Source: Ruminococcus sp. (GTDB lineage Bacteria; Bacillota; Clostridia; Lachnospirales; Lachnospiraceae). From it: 64,000 bases of DNA. The notes beneath the pieces are model-generated. The model was not told where the DNA came from. It ran no database searches and saw only the letters and a list, made by a program, of their open reading frames with translations. Shown here one piece after another: positions 36,885 to 45,869 of this stretch (positions are counted from its first letter, which is position 1; every line of letters begins with the position of its first letter). The stretch is taken from positions 43,790-107,789 of the forward strand of contig JACERV010000017.1 in assembly GCA_013911065.1 (NCBI GenBank), given 5' to 3'. The position numbers and the translations under genes were made by a program.

Positions 36885-37028
36885 TCATAGTAACGGATGG
36901 ATTGATAGCACAAAAAATACGGGGAATACAATTCCATGAAGGACTCCAAATAGGATTGCTTGAATAAGATTCGCAGCTTGAAAACCAAAGCGACTTGAAA
37001 TACGTTTCAGAATAAAACAAGGTACATA
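36885..37028 (-). pseudogene. Fragment of a CPBP-family intramembrane protease
   Basis: Reading the reverse strand from 37028 gives about 47 residues ending at a stop at 36885. The segment FILKRISSRFGFQAANLIQA followed by ILFGVLHGI matches the second conserved motif region of CAAX/CPBP membrane proteases (FxxxH). The upstream EExxFRG motif and the rest of the protein are missing, and no start codon fits. It is therefore a decayed 3' remnant. Confidence 0.6.
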
Positions 37029-37155
37029 CCTATTACATTTTACTGTTCACTTTATACATTTGGATACGTGTACACACATCATATTATTGACTGTAACAGC
37101 GAGTATTGTATATTTCCGTTAAAAGAAATATAATAAAATTATGGAGGTGTTATGC

Positions 37156-37242
37156 GTGGATTATATAACGATAAAAGAAGCAGCGAAAAATTGGGGTATC
37201 ACAGATAGAATGGTAGTGGTCCATATAGGAGCAGTAAAATAA
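37156..37242 (+). pseudogene. Internally deleted excisionase-type HTH gene
   Basis: GTG 37156, with GGAGGTG upstream, opens 28 codons: DYITIKEAAKNWGITDRMV followed by VVHIGAVK and a stop. The first part is the helix-turn-helix of small excisionase-like proteins common in Clostridia, where the text continues RMVQ...GRIxGAVK. The recognition helix end and wing have been lost and the reading resumes at GAVK, so this looks like an internal deletion. It ends 16 bp before the response regulator. Confidence 0.6.
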
Positions 37243-37258
37243 AGGATGGTGAACATAA

Positions 37259-37945
37259 ATGAAACGGATATTTTTGGTTGAGGATGATAAGACAATCTCT
37301 AAAAATCTCATACTTTTGCTCCGCTCGGAGGGATTTACAGTTACCCATGCTTCTAAAAGGGGAGATGCCCTTTCCATGCTTGCCGGAGAAAAATTTGACT
37401 TGGCGTTGATTGATATTTCTCTGCCTGATGGAAATGGCTTTACGGTTTGCACAGCAATCAAAGAAACGCAAAATATTCCCGTTATCTTTCTGACGGCTTC
37501 GGGCGATGAGGCGAGTGTTGTTACCGGGCTGAACATGGGTGCGGATGACTATATTACCAAGCCCTTTCGTCCGCGTGAATTGATTGCGCGAATTAGAACA
37601 GCTCTGCGAAAAAGCGGGCGTTCTGGGTCGGATTTTGAAGTTCACGGGCTTCATGTCGATACATCAAGCGGCATTGTGAAAAAAAACGGCAACGAGATCT
37701 TTCTTTCTGCATTAGAATACCGCTTGTTGCTGGTGTTTATCAGCAACCCTAAAAGAATTATTACGAGGGGCAGGCTGCTTGATGAATTGTGGGACGCAGC
37801 GGGCGAGTTTGTCAATGACAATACATTGACCGTGTATATCAAACGCTTGCGAAAGAAGATAGAGAATGACCCGGCAAGCCCGCAAATAATTCTGACTGTT
37901 CGAGGGACAGGGTATAGATTGGGGGACGAATATGCTTCGAAATAG
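37259..37945 (+). CDS. OmpR-family response regulator
   Basis: A 228-residue transcription regulator with a receiver domain (acidic pair VEDDK, phospho-Asp in LALIDISLPDGNG, Thr in FLTASGD, Lys in YITKPF) and a winged-helix DNA-binding domain (LSALEYRLLLVFISNP, LTVYIKRLRKKIE, TVRGTGYRL). It overlaps the kinase gene by 14 bp. It presumably drives the ABC exporter operon through the site at 38941-38954. Confidence 0.93.
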   Translation: MKRIFLVEDDKTISKNLILLLRSEGFTVTHASKRGDALSMLAGEKFDLALIDISLPDGNGFTVCTAIKETQNIPVIFLTASGDEASVVTGLNMGADDYITKPFRPRELIARIRTALRKSGRSGSDFEVHGLHVDTSSGIVKKNGNEIFLSALEYRLLLVFISNPKRIITRGRLLDELWDAAGEFVNDNTLTVYIKRLRKKIENDPASPQIILTVRGTGYRLGDEYASK

Positions 37946-38921
37946 AGAGTTCCGGCAGTTTGCCATTTTGTTTTCTTTAATGGCTGCCGTCACTATAATG
38001 CTGGGATTTGCAATCAATTCGACAGCGGGAATCCTCGCCATTGCTTCGGCCGCCTTCTATGGTACAGTGTTTTTCGCATTTACCAAAGCCCGGTACAAAA
38101 GCATTGCACGGATTTCAAATCAAATCGACCTTGTGCTTCATAATGCTGACCATCTGTATATTGGGGAATCGGACGAGGGCGAACTTTCCATTTTGCACAG
38201 TGAGATAACAAAAATGATGCTGCGTATTCGGGAGCAAAACGACGCGTTAAGAAAGGAAAAAGAACATCTTGCCGATTCGCTGGCCGACATAGCCCACCAA
38301 CTCCGAACCCCGCTTACATCTGCGAACCTTATTCTGTCATTGTTAGCGAATAACCCTGATGAAAATGAGCGAAAAGCATTTGTGCGGGAAACAGAGGAAT
38401 TGCTTGTGCGGATGGATTGGCTGATTACTTCCCTGTTGAAATTATCCCGCCTGGACGCAGGCATTGTGGTGTTCCAAAGAGAGCAGCTAGACGTAAACAA
38501 TTTGATATGCACCGCCCTTCGCCCGTTCCTAATCCCAATGGAACTGCATGATATTGATTTGCAAATAGACGTGTCCAAAGGGATACTTATTCAGGGCGAT
38601 TCGGGTTGGCTTTCGGAAGCAATTCAAAATATCCTCAAAAATTGCATAGAAAGCACAGGCGAAAACGGGAAGATTGAGATTGCCAGCAGGTCTAACCCAT
38701 TGTTTACCGAGATTACCATCCACGACAGCGGCGCAGGTATTGAAAAAGAAGATTTACCTTGCCTGTTTGACAGGTTTTATCGTGGGAAAAACCCAAACGC
38801 TGCTGGATACGGGATTGGATTGGCTCTCTGCAGGATGATTATAACACGGCAGGGCGGAACAATTACCGCCAAAAATCACGCCCAGGGTGGCGCAATATTT
38901 TCCATTCGTTTCCCAAAGTGA
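37932..38921 (+). CDS. Sensor histidine kinase, intramembrane-sensing type
   Basis: A 329-residue kinase with two membrane helices at about residues 10-28 and 32-50 joined by only a few residues, so there is no extracytoplasmic sensor domain. The phospho-acceptor is H122 in DIAHQLRTPLTS. ATP-binding boxes are N (IQNILKNCIEST), G1 (DSGAGIEKEDLP) and G2 (GYGIGLALCRMII). Kinases of this build in Firmicutes usually sense peptide antibiotics through their companion ABC transporter, which follows here. Confidence 0.92.
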   Translation: MLRNREFRQFAILFSLMAAVTIMLGFAINSTAGILAIASAAFYGTVFFAFTKARYKSIARISNQIDLVLHNADHLYIGESDEGELSILHSEITKMMLRIREQNDALRKEKEHLADSLADIAHQLRTPLTSANLILSLLANNPDENERKAFVRETEELLVRMDWLITSLLKLSRLDAGIVVFQREQLDVNNLICTALRPFLIPMELHDIDLQIDVSKGILIQGDSGWLSEAIQNILKNCIESTGENGKIEIASRSNPLFTEITIHDSGAGIEKEDLPCLFDRFYRGKNPNAAGYGIGLALCRMIITRQGGTITAKNHAQGGAIFSIRFPK

Positions 38922-38940
38922 CGAATCTCTCACCTAAAAG

Positions 38941-38971
38941 TCACAGAGATGTAAGAGGAAAGTTCTATTAT
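38941..38971 (+). promoter_or_regulatory. BceR-like operator and promoter of the ABC exporter
   Basis: TCACAGAGATGTAA (38941-38954) fits the pattern TnACA-N4-TGTAA that I recall for bacitracin-type response regulators. A -10 like TATTAT lies 11 bp downstream (38966-38971), so the operator occupies the place of the -35, as expected for activation. It sits in the 82-bp gap between kinase and transporter. Confidence 0.55.
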
Positions 38972-39003
38972 ATGGGTGAACCATAAGAAGGGAGGCTCAC
39001 ATA

Positions 39004-39690
39004 ATGGAGTTCTTAAAAATTGAAAATTTATGCAAGGTATACGGCAAGGGTGAAAACCAAGTGACCGCGCTTGACCATGTTTCGCTTACAATCGAAAAGG
39101 GAGAATTTACTGCAATCATCGGTTCTTCCGGTTCGGGCAAATCCACATTGCTTCACATCATCGGCGGCGTGGACATGCCGACAAGCGGAAAGGTGTATTT
39201 GAACGGGCAGGATGTCTATGCGGGGAGCAATGATAAACTCGCTATTTTCCGCAGGCGGCAGGTGGGACTTATTTACCAGTTTCACAACCTCATTCCCACA
39301 CTGAATGTGGTGGAAAATATCACCTTGCCAATACTAATGGACAAACGGCAGGTCAACGAGGAACGGCTGAATGATCTGCTAGAAATGCTTGGGTTAAAAG
39401 ACCGAAAATCCCATTTACCCAATCAGCTTTCAGGCGGTCAGCAACAACGGGTTTCCATAGGACGCGCTTTGATGAACGCCCCCGCAGTCATGCTTGCCGA
39501 CGAACCCACAGGCAGTTTAGACAGCCGGAATGGGCACGAAATTATCAAGTTACTAAAAGAAAGCAATAAAAAATATGGGCAGACCCTGCTTCTCGTCACC
39601 CATGACGAAAATATCGCCCTGCAGGCGGACCGCATTATCGGTATATCAGACGGCAAGGTAACACGGGATGAGAGGATGGTGCGGCCATGA
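39004..39690 (+). CDS. ABC transporter ATP-binding protein (MacB/LolD type)
   Basis: A 228-residue ATPase with Walker A GSSGSGKSTLL, the Q-loop in IYQFHNLIPTL, signature LSGGQQQRVSIGRAL, Walker B VMLADEPTGSLD and the H-loop LLVTHDE. This subfamily pairs with FtsX-domain permeases. GGGAGG precedes the ATG. It overlaps the permease gene by 4 bp. Confidence 0.94.
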   Translation: MEFLKIENLCKVYGKGENQVTALDHVSLTIEKGEFTAIIGSSGSGKSTLLHIIGGVDMPTSGKVYLNGQDVYAGSNDKLAIFRRRQVGLIYQFHNLIPTLNVVENITLPILMDKRQVNEERLNDLLEMLGLKDRKSHLPNQLSGGQQQRVSIGRALMNAPAVMLADEPTGSLDSRNGHEIIKLLKESNKKYGQTLLLVTHDENIALQADRIIGISDGKVTRDERMVRP

Positions 39691-42281
39691 ATATTTTTAA
39701 CAAAGTCACTCTGCAAAGCATGAAAAAGGGCCGCACGCGAACGATTGTCACAATTATCGGAGTTGTTCTGTCGGCCGCTATGATTACGGCAGTCGCTACC
39801 TTTGGCACTTCTCTGTTAAATTTTCTGGTAAATAGTTCTATTGCCAAATACGGCGGTTGGCACGTTGAGTTTTTGGATGTTGATTCCACCTTCATACAGG
39901 AGCGAACCCACGACAATGAAGTTGTAAGCACCGCATCATTTGAAAATATCGGCTATGCAATGCTTGATGGCGGAAAAAGCCCCGAAAAGCCCTATCTTTT
40001 TATTGCCGGGTTCAGTGAGGAAGCCTTTGATACCCTGCCCATAAGATTGATTTCCGGCAGATTACCGGAAAATAGCGGAGAGGTTCTTGTCCCGGCCCAC
40101 GTCGCGGCAAAGGGCGGCGTTAGATTTAAGGTAGGCGGCACGCTTTCACTTGCTGTTGGAAGCCGCATTGATGGAGACAAGACTCTCAGTCAACACGCCC
40201 CTTATCTGTCAGGGGAAGAAGCGGGAGCGGGCAAAGAAACTCTTATGCCAAAAGCAGAGAGAACCTACACGGTTGTAGGTATCTGCGAACGACCCGGTTT
40301 TGAGGAGCATTCCGCACCGGGATATACCTTGATAACAAAAGAAAGCTCTCAGGACCAAGGGGACAGCTTCAGCATATTTGTCACGCTTAAAAACCCTCAG
40401 CAAGTCCATGCTTATGCAGGCCGCACAGCCGGAGAAGGAGCTTATGTCTTTAACGAGGATGTGCTGCGCTTTATGGGGGCTTCGGACAATAAACTGTTTA
40501 ACACGCTTCTGTACACGGTTGGCGGTATTTTGTCTGCCATTATAATGGTAGGCTCGATTTTTCTGATTTATAACTCGTTCAACATCTCGCTGAACGAACG
40601 CATACGCCAGTTCGGGATTCTCTCATCGGTGGGCGCTACGGCAAAACAACTGCGAAATTCTGTGCTGTTTGAAGGATTTTGCATTGCAGCGATTGGTATA
40701 CCAATTGGCGTTCTGGCCGGTATAGGCAGTATCGGACTTGTAATTCCTATTGTTGCCAGGAATTTCACGAACATTTCCCAAAGCACCGTGCCTTTAACCT
40801 TGTCGGTGTCTGTCCCCGCGATTGTCGCGGCGGCGGCTGTCAGTTTAGTTACCATTTTGATTTCAGCCTATATCCCGGCCAGAAAAGCCGCAAACACTCC
40901 CGTGATGGAGAGTATTCGCCAGACCAACGAGGTCAAAACCGAATCGAAAGCAGTGAAAACTTCAAAACTCGCACAGCAAGTTTACGGTTTGGAGGGAACT
41001 CTTGCGCTGAAAAATTTTAAGAGAAACAAAAAGCGCTATCGCAGCATTGTGCTGTCTCTTGTTTTAAGCGTTGTGTTATTTGTATCGGGAAATGCTTTTG
41101 GAACTACTTTAAAACGACTTTCCGAAAAGAATATAATGGACTTTGACTATGATATACTTTTTACCGCTCAGGATATGAAAGACAGCGAAATGTTCCCGCT
41201 TTACAACGAACTAAAAACTGCGGATGGGGTTTACGAAAGCTCGTATCAAGCGCTTTTTGCGTATTCATGCGCGGTTAATATAAATGATTTTTCAGACCGT
41301 TACCGGGAGTACTCAGGTTATGCTGCACTGGATGAAACGGTTCATCTGCCCATGGATATTCAGTTTATTGAAGACAGGGAATATCTGCGTTTTATCGAAA
41401 GCCTGGGCCTATCTGCGGAGGAATATACCGGACAAAATGCAAAAATGATTGCCGTTGCAAAAACCCAAAATGTGAATGACACGAAAAACGGAAAGAGCGA
41501 GCTTATTGATATGTTTGCGAATCGTTCCATGACTTTCAGTGTCACCCCCGAAACAAATAACGAGTCAGTGATGGAGCAGGAGCAAAGCATAAACATTACA
41601 TTTATCGATACGTACCCGGTGGACCCGCCTCCAAAGCAATCTTCTGAGCAGAATCCATATGTTTTTATGGTGGTATCCCCCTATTCGCTCAAAGAGCAGT
41701 TTGAAGTCCCGGATATCCATGGGGCGATAGGCTTGAGTTTTCTGTCAAAAGCTCCCTCGCAATCGGTGTCTGAAATGGAAGCGATGATTCAGGATGCGGG
41801 AATTACGTCTTCGTATACCCTATACAATTTGTATGAGATAATTGAGCAATACCGCAGTATGACATTTGTTATTGATGTGTTCACCTATGTTTTTGTCATC
41901 ATGATTTCGCTGATTGCGGTTGCCAATGTGTTCAACACCATTTCCACAAATATCAGACTGCGCAGGCGGGAGCTTGCCATGCTCCGCTCGGTAGGGATGT
42001 CTGACCGAGATTTCAATAAGATGATGAGTTTCGAGTGTATCTTTTATGGCATGAGGACGCTGCTGTTTGGACTTCCAGTAGCGGGAATCATCTCGTGGCT
42101 GATTTACGAAGGATTGGTGGCTGTAGAAAAGGTGGATAACTTCAAGTTTGTATTCCCGTGGGGCAGTATGGTAATCAGCGTGTTTAGCGTATTTTTTATC
42201 GTGTTCATTACAATGCTGTATGCCATTAGCAAGATAAAAAAAGAAAATATTATTGACGCCCTTCGGGATGACATGACTTAA
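39687..42281 (+). CDS. ABC transporter permease with two FtsX domains
   Basis: An 864-residue permease. The N-terminal half has one helix (TIVTIIGVVLSAAMITAVATF), a large extracytoplasmic MacB-like domain to about residue 265, then three helices. The second half repeats the plan (VLSLVLSVVLFVSGNAFG, then a long extracytoplasmic segment, then three helices from about residue 730). FtsX motifs are RIRQFGILSSVGATAKQL and RRRELAMLRSVGMSDRDF. It is longer than BceB and has a different arrangement, so it is a mechanotransmission-type exporter paired with the two-component system rather than a classical BceB. Confidence 0.92.
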   Translation: MNIFNKVTLQSMKKGRTRTIVTIIGVVLSAAMITAVATFGTSLLNFLVNSSIAKYGGWHVEFLDVDSTFIQERTHDNEVVSTASFENIGYAMLDGGKSPEKPYLFIAGFSEEAFDTLPIRLISGRLPENSGEVLVPAHVAAKGGVRFKVGGTLSLAVGSRIDGDKTLSQHAPYLSGEEAGAGKETLMPKAERTYTVVGICERPGFEEHSAPGYTLITKESSQDQGDSFSIFVTLKNPQQVHAYAGRTAGEGAYVFNEDVLRFMGASDNKLFNTLLYTVGGILSAIIMVGSIFLIYNSFNISLNERIRQFGILSSVGATAKQLRNSVLFEGFCIAAIGIPIGVLAGIGSIGLVIPIVARNFTNISQSTVPLTLSVSVPAIVAAAAVSLVTILISAYIPARKAANTPVMESIRQTNEVKTESKAVKTSKLAQQVYGLEGTLALKNFKRNKKRYRSIVLSLVLSVVLFVSGNAFGTTLKRLSEKNIMDFDYDILFTAQDMKDSEMFPLYNELKTADGVYESSYQALFAYSCAVNINDFSDRYREYSGYAALDETVHLPMDIQFIEDREYLRFIESLGLSAEEYTGQNAKMIAVAKTQNVNDTKNGKSELIDMFANRSMTFSVTPETNNESVMEQEQSINITFIDTYPVDPPPKQSSEQNPYVFMVVSPYSLKEQFEVPDIHGAIGLSFLSKAPSQSVSEMEAMIQDAGITSSYTLYNLYEIIEQYRSMTFVIDVFTYVFVIMISLIAVANVFNTISTNIRLRRRELAMLRSVGMSDRDFNKMMSFECIFYGMRTLLFGLPVAGIISWLIYEGLVAVEKVDNFKFVFPWGSMVISVFSVFFIVFITMLYAISKIKKENIIDALRDDMT

Positions 42282-42350
42282 TTCAAAACCGATTTGCAGA
42301 ACAGTTGGAAGTATTTATATTAATTTAAGTTGAAAGATAAGGTGATATCT

Positions 42351-43088
42351 ATGGACAAATGTAAGGCGGCAGCTCTATTTGATGGTTGGAATGAAGCGTT
42401 GATCTGGTCATGTTTGCAAGGCCACATGGGGAATATGATTTTAGACGATGATGAAAATCCTTTATCGGCAATGATTAATATTGGCGATTTCTGCTTTTTC
42501 GCAGGTAATCCCAGTATTGCTTTATTGCCTATCCCCGATAGAACAAAGCTATTGATACCAAAGGATGGGGCTTGGGGAAGGCTGATAGAAGACTTTTATG
42601 GCAAGCAGGTAAATAAGACATTACGTTATGCGATTAAAAAAGAGCCCCATATTTTTAATAAGGAAATGCTGACTGCTTATACAAAAACACTGGATGACTG
42701 CTATGAACTTAGAATGTTTGACCAAGAAACATTTGAAATGGCACGAATGGAAGAGTGGTCTGTTGATTTGTGTTCTCAGTTTAAGGACTACAAAGATTAT
42801 CAAAAGAAGGCAATCGGCACAGCGATTTTACATCAGGGAAAACTGGTGGCAGGAGCTTCTCCTTATGCAACCTATAATGAAGGTATTGAAATCGAGATAG
42901 ATACAAAGCCCGAATATAGGTGCAGGGGTCTTGCGACTGTATGTGGAGCCAAGCTAATATTAGAATGTTTACAAAGAAATATTTATCCCAGTTGGGATGC
43001 ACATGATTTGCGTTCTGTTGCTTTGGCAGAAAAACTTGGATATCATCTTGACAGTTCATATGTTACATATGAACTGTCTGTCAGATAA
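42351..43088 (+). CDS. GNAT-family N-acetyltransferase (ZmaR-like)
   Basis: ATG 42351 with AAGGTGAT upstream gives 245 residues; an upstream in-frame TTG is less likely. The acetyl-CoA site is in EIDTKPEYRCRGLATVCGAKL, and the C-terminal fold NIYPSWDAHDLRSVALAEKLGYH is typical of the larger GNAT proteins related to zwittermicin A resistance protein. Its substrate is unknown. Its place after a peptide-responsive exporter suggests, but does not prove, a protective role. Confidence 0.82.
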   Translation: MDKCKAAALFDGWNEALIWSCLQGHMGNMILDDDENPLSAMINIGDFCFFAGNPSIALLPIPDRTKLLIPKDGAWGRLIEDFYGKQVNKTLRYAIKKEPHIFNKEMLTAYTKTLDDCYELRMFDQETFEMARMEEWSVDLCSQFKDYKDYQKKAIGTAILHQGKLVAGASPYATYNEGIEIEIDTKPEYRCRGLATVCGAKLILECLQRNIYPSWDAHDLRSVALAEKLGYHLDSSYVTYELSVR

Positions 43089-43183
43089 AATAATGCCAAT
43101 AATGAGAAATCGGCAAACAGGAATTTGAAGTGCTGATTTTTTATGGTTTCTGGCCCTATTATTGATTGATAAAGGATATCTAC

Positions 43184-43212
43184 TTGAAGTTCTTCCTCAA
43201 AATGTATATAAT
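43184..43212 (+). promoter_or_regulatory. Promoter of the radical SAM / RNase G operon
   Basis: TTGAAG (43184-43189) and TATAAT (43207-43212) with a 17-bp spacer, 92 bp before the ATG at 43304. Confidence 0.7.
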
Positions 43213-43303
43213 ATTTAAGATTATATCAATACGGAATTTACAGAAAATCATCTATACAGAGTTCCGAAGTTGTGGATTAATAGCAAAAGTTGAGAGGAAA
43301 AAC

Positions 43304-45163
43304 ATGAGAAAACTTGCTTTAAATGATGAAATATTATTAGAAATCGAGAAGCCTGCCCGCTATATCGGCAATGAGGTGAATTCGGTAAATAAGGACGCGA
43401 GTAAAGTGGACGTGCGCTTTGCTATATGCTTCCCGGATGTGTACGAGATTGGAATGTCACATCTTGGGATTCAGATTTTATACGATATGTTCAATCAGCG
43501 TGAGGACGTATGGTGCGAAAGAGTCTACTCCCCCTGGACAGACTTGGATAAAGTCATGCGCAGGGAGCAGATTCCTCTGTTCGCACTGGAATCCCAGGAT
43601 CCTGTCAAAGACTTTGATTTTCTAGGAATTACAATTCAGTATGAGATGTGTTACACGAATATCCTGCAAATATTAGACTTGAGTCAGATTCCGGTTCACA
43701 GTGAAGAACGTACATGGGAGCATCCGATTGTCATCGGCGGAGGACCCTGCACGTATAATCCCGAACCTCTGGCAGAATTTTTTGATTTATTCTATATCGG
43801 AGAGGGTGAGACCGTTTACGATGAACTGCTGGATTTATATAAGTCCTGCCGTTTAGAAGGGACAAGCCGTGAGACGTTTCTGGAGAAGGCTGCCTGTATA
43901 GAAGGAATCTATGTTCCACGATTCTACGAAGTATCCTACGACGAGAATGGACTCCTGGAATCCTTTACCAGAAAAATACAGTCTGTACCCGAAAAAATCA
44001 AAAAGCAGATTGTTATGGACGTGACCAGCGCCCCTTATCCTATGGCACCTGTGGTTCCTTTCATCAAAGCAACCCAGGACAGGGTTGTCCTTGAAATCCA
44101 GCGCGGCTGCATCCGGGGATGCAGATTCTGCCAGGCAGGAATGTTATATCGGCCAACCCGGGAGAGAGATGTGGAAACTCTCAAAGAATATGCCCGCGCT
44201 ATGCTGAAAAATACAGGACATGAAGAGATTTCATTAAGTTCTTTAAGTTCCAGTGACTACTCTGAGCTGAAGGAACTGGTGAATTTTTTAATAGAAGAGT
44301 TCCAGGGAGAGGGTGTAAACATTTCCCTGCCGTCTCTGCGCATTGATGCCTTTTCACTGGATGTAATGCGCCAGGTACAGGACATTAAAAAAAGCAGCCT
44401 TACCTTTGCACCGGAGGCAGGTTCTCAAAGACTTCGTGATGTTGTCAATAAGGGCCTGACAGAGGAAATGATTTTGGATGGCGCAGGACAAGCCTTTGAA
44501 GGAGGCTGGTCTAAAGTAAAATTATACTTCATGCTTGGACTTCCCACTGAGACAGATGAAGATATGAAAGAAATCGCAAGACTGTCGGACAGGATTGCCA
44601 GAAGATATTATGAAATACCTAAGGAAGAACGTCATGGAAAATGTCAGATTACTGCAAGTTCTTCTTTCTTTGTACCAAAACCATTTACTCCTTTCCAGTG
44701 GACAGCCATGTGCAGCAGCGAGGAATATATCCGCCGGGCATATGTGGTGAAACATGAATTTCAGGAACAATTAAACAGAAAAAGTTTAAAATATAACTGG
44801 CATGACGCGGATGTAACAATACTGGAAGGTGTATTTGCCCGCGGTGACAGACGTGTGGGAAAAGTCATTGAGGAGGCGTACAGGCTGGGTTGTCTCTATG
44901 ACTCCTGGACAGAAACTTTCTGTAATGAAAAGTGGATAGAGGCATTCCAAAACACAAACATTGACATTGAATTTTATACAACCCGTGAAAGAGACCTGGA
45001 TGAATTACTTCCATGGGATTTTATTGATATCGGAGTAAGCAAAAACTTTCTGAAACATGAATGGGAGAGGGCAGTACAAGGTACCATTACGCCAAATTGC
45101 AGACTCAAATGCTACGGCTGCGGTGCGGCACAATTTGGAGGAGGTGTCTGTTATGAAGGCTAG
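43304..45163 (+). CDS. TIGR03960-type B12-binding-domain radical SAM protein
   Basis: A 619-residue protein. The start ATG 43304 has GAGAGGAAA upstream; the longer open frame to 43166 runs through the promoter. It has a cobalamin-binding-like N-terminal domain (FAICFPDVYEIGMSHLGIQIL), a radical SAM core with CIRGCRFCQAGMLYRPTRER, and a conserved C-terminus with CRLKCYGCGA. Its biochemical role is not established. It is almost always paired with the next gene, as here (11-bp overlap), and with RNase G and L21 downstream. Confidence 0.9.
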   Translation: MRKLALNDEILLEIEKPARYIGNEVNSVNKDASKVDVRFAICFPDVYEIGMSHLGIQILYDMFNQREDVWCERVYSPWTDLDKVMRREQIPLFALESQDPVKDFDFLGITIQYEMCYTNILQILDLSQIPVHSEERTWEHPIVIGGGPCTYNPEPLAEFFDLFYIGEGETVYDELLDLYKSCRLEGTSRETFLEKAACIEGIYVPRFYEVSYDENGLLESFTRKIQSVPEKIKKQIVMDVTSAPYPMAPVVPFIKATQDRVVLEIQRGCIRGCRFCQAGMLYRPTRERDVETLKEYARAMLKNTGHEEISLSSLSSSDYSELKELVNFLIEEFQGEGVNISLPSLRIDAFSLDVMRQVQDIKKSSLTFAPEAGSQRLRDVVNKGLTEEMILDGAGQAFEGGWSKVKLYFMLGLPTETDEDMKEIARLSDRIARRYYEIPKEERHGKCQITASSSFFVPKPFTPFQWTAMCSSEEYIRRAYVVKHEFQEQLNRKSLKYNWHDADVTILEGVFARGDRRVGKVIEEAYRLGCLYDSWTETFCNEKWIEAFQNTNIDIEFYTTRERDLDELLPWDFIDIGVSKNFLKHEWERAVQGTITPNCRLKCYGCGAAQFGGGVCYEG

Positions 45164-45869
45164 AATTAAATTCAAAAAAAGTGGTGCACTGAGATTCATC
45201 GGGCACCTGGATGTGATGCGGTTCTTTCAGAAGGCCATGAGACGGGCCGGCATTCCCATTGCATTCACTAAGGGATACAGCCCTCATATGATTATGTCCT
45301 TTGCAAGTCCTTTAGGAATCGGCCACTCCAGTGACAGCGAATATTTTGATATTGAGCTGAAAGAGGCTGTCTCCGGCAGGGAAGCCGTAAAACGTCTCAA
45401 TGAAGTTATGGTGGAAGGTATGGAAGTCGTAAGCTTTCGCCAGATTGGGGAAGAGAAGAAGATGACGGGGATGGCAATTGTAGCCGCCGCTGAATATCTT
45501 ACTACACTAAAAAAAGGCTCGCTGCCTGACAACTGGAAGGAGAAAATATCTGAATTCCTGGCACAGCCGGAAATTCGGATACGGAAGCAGACGAAGCGCA
45601 GCGAAAATGAGGTGGACATTAAGCCTCTGATTTATAAATTAGAAGTAACCGAAAACTGCTTTTATATGCAGGTTGCTGCAGGAAGCGTTCAGAATCTAAA
45701 ACCAGAGCTTGTTATGGAAGCCTTCTGTCGCTTTCTGGAGGTGGAATGGGAAACGGTGGATTTTCACCATCACCGCCTGGAAATGTATGCAGATGTAGGA
45801 AACGGCAGCGGACGTGAGTTAAAATCTTTGGAAGATATGGGATGGGAAATGGAGATAGAGACCGCATGA
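45153..45869 (+). CDS. TIGR03936 / DUF2344 radical SAM-associated protein
   Basis: A 238-residue partner of the preceding enzyme. The start ATG 45153 follows GGAGGAGGTG and gives the family N-terminus MKARIKFKKSGALRFIGHLD. Further conserved parts are RAGIPIAFTKGYSPHMIMSFASPL and LGIGHSSDSEYFDIEL. No cofactor motif is present, so it is likely a substrate-binding component. Its stop overlaps the next start in an ATGA. Confidence 0.88.
   Translation: MKARIKFKKSGALRFIGHLDVMRFFQKAMRRAGIPIAFTKGYSPHMIMSFASPLGIGHSSDSEYFDIELKEAVSGREAVKRLNEVMVEGMEVVSFRQIGEEKKMTGMAIVAAAEYLTTLKKGSLPDNWKEKISEFLAQPEIRIRKQTKRSENEVDIKPLIYKLEVTENCFYMQVAAGSVQNLKPELVMEAFCRFLEVEWETVDFHHHRLEMYADVGNGSGRELKSLEDMGWEMEIETA

Noticed and set aside
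37156..37242. A functional 28-residue DNA-binding protein
   Set aside because: The helix-turn-helix is cut inside the recognition region and resumes at the family's GAVK text, so a deletion remnant is more likely than a working regulator.
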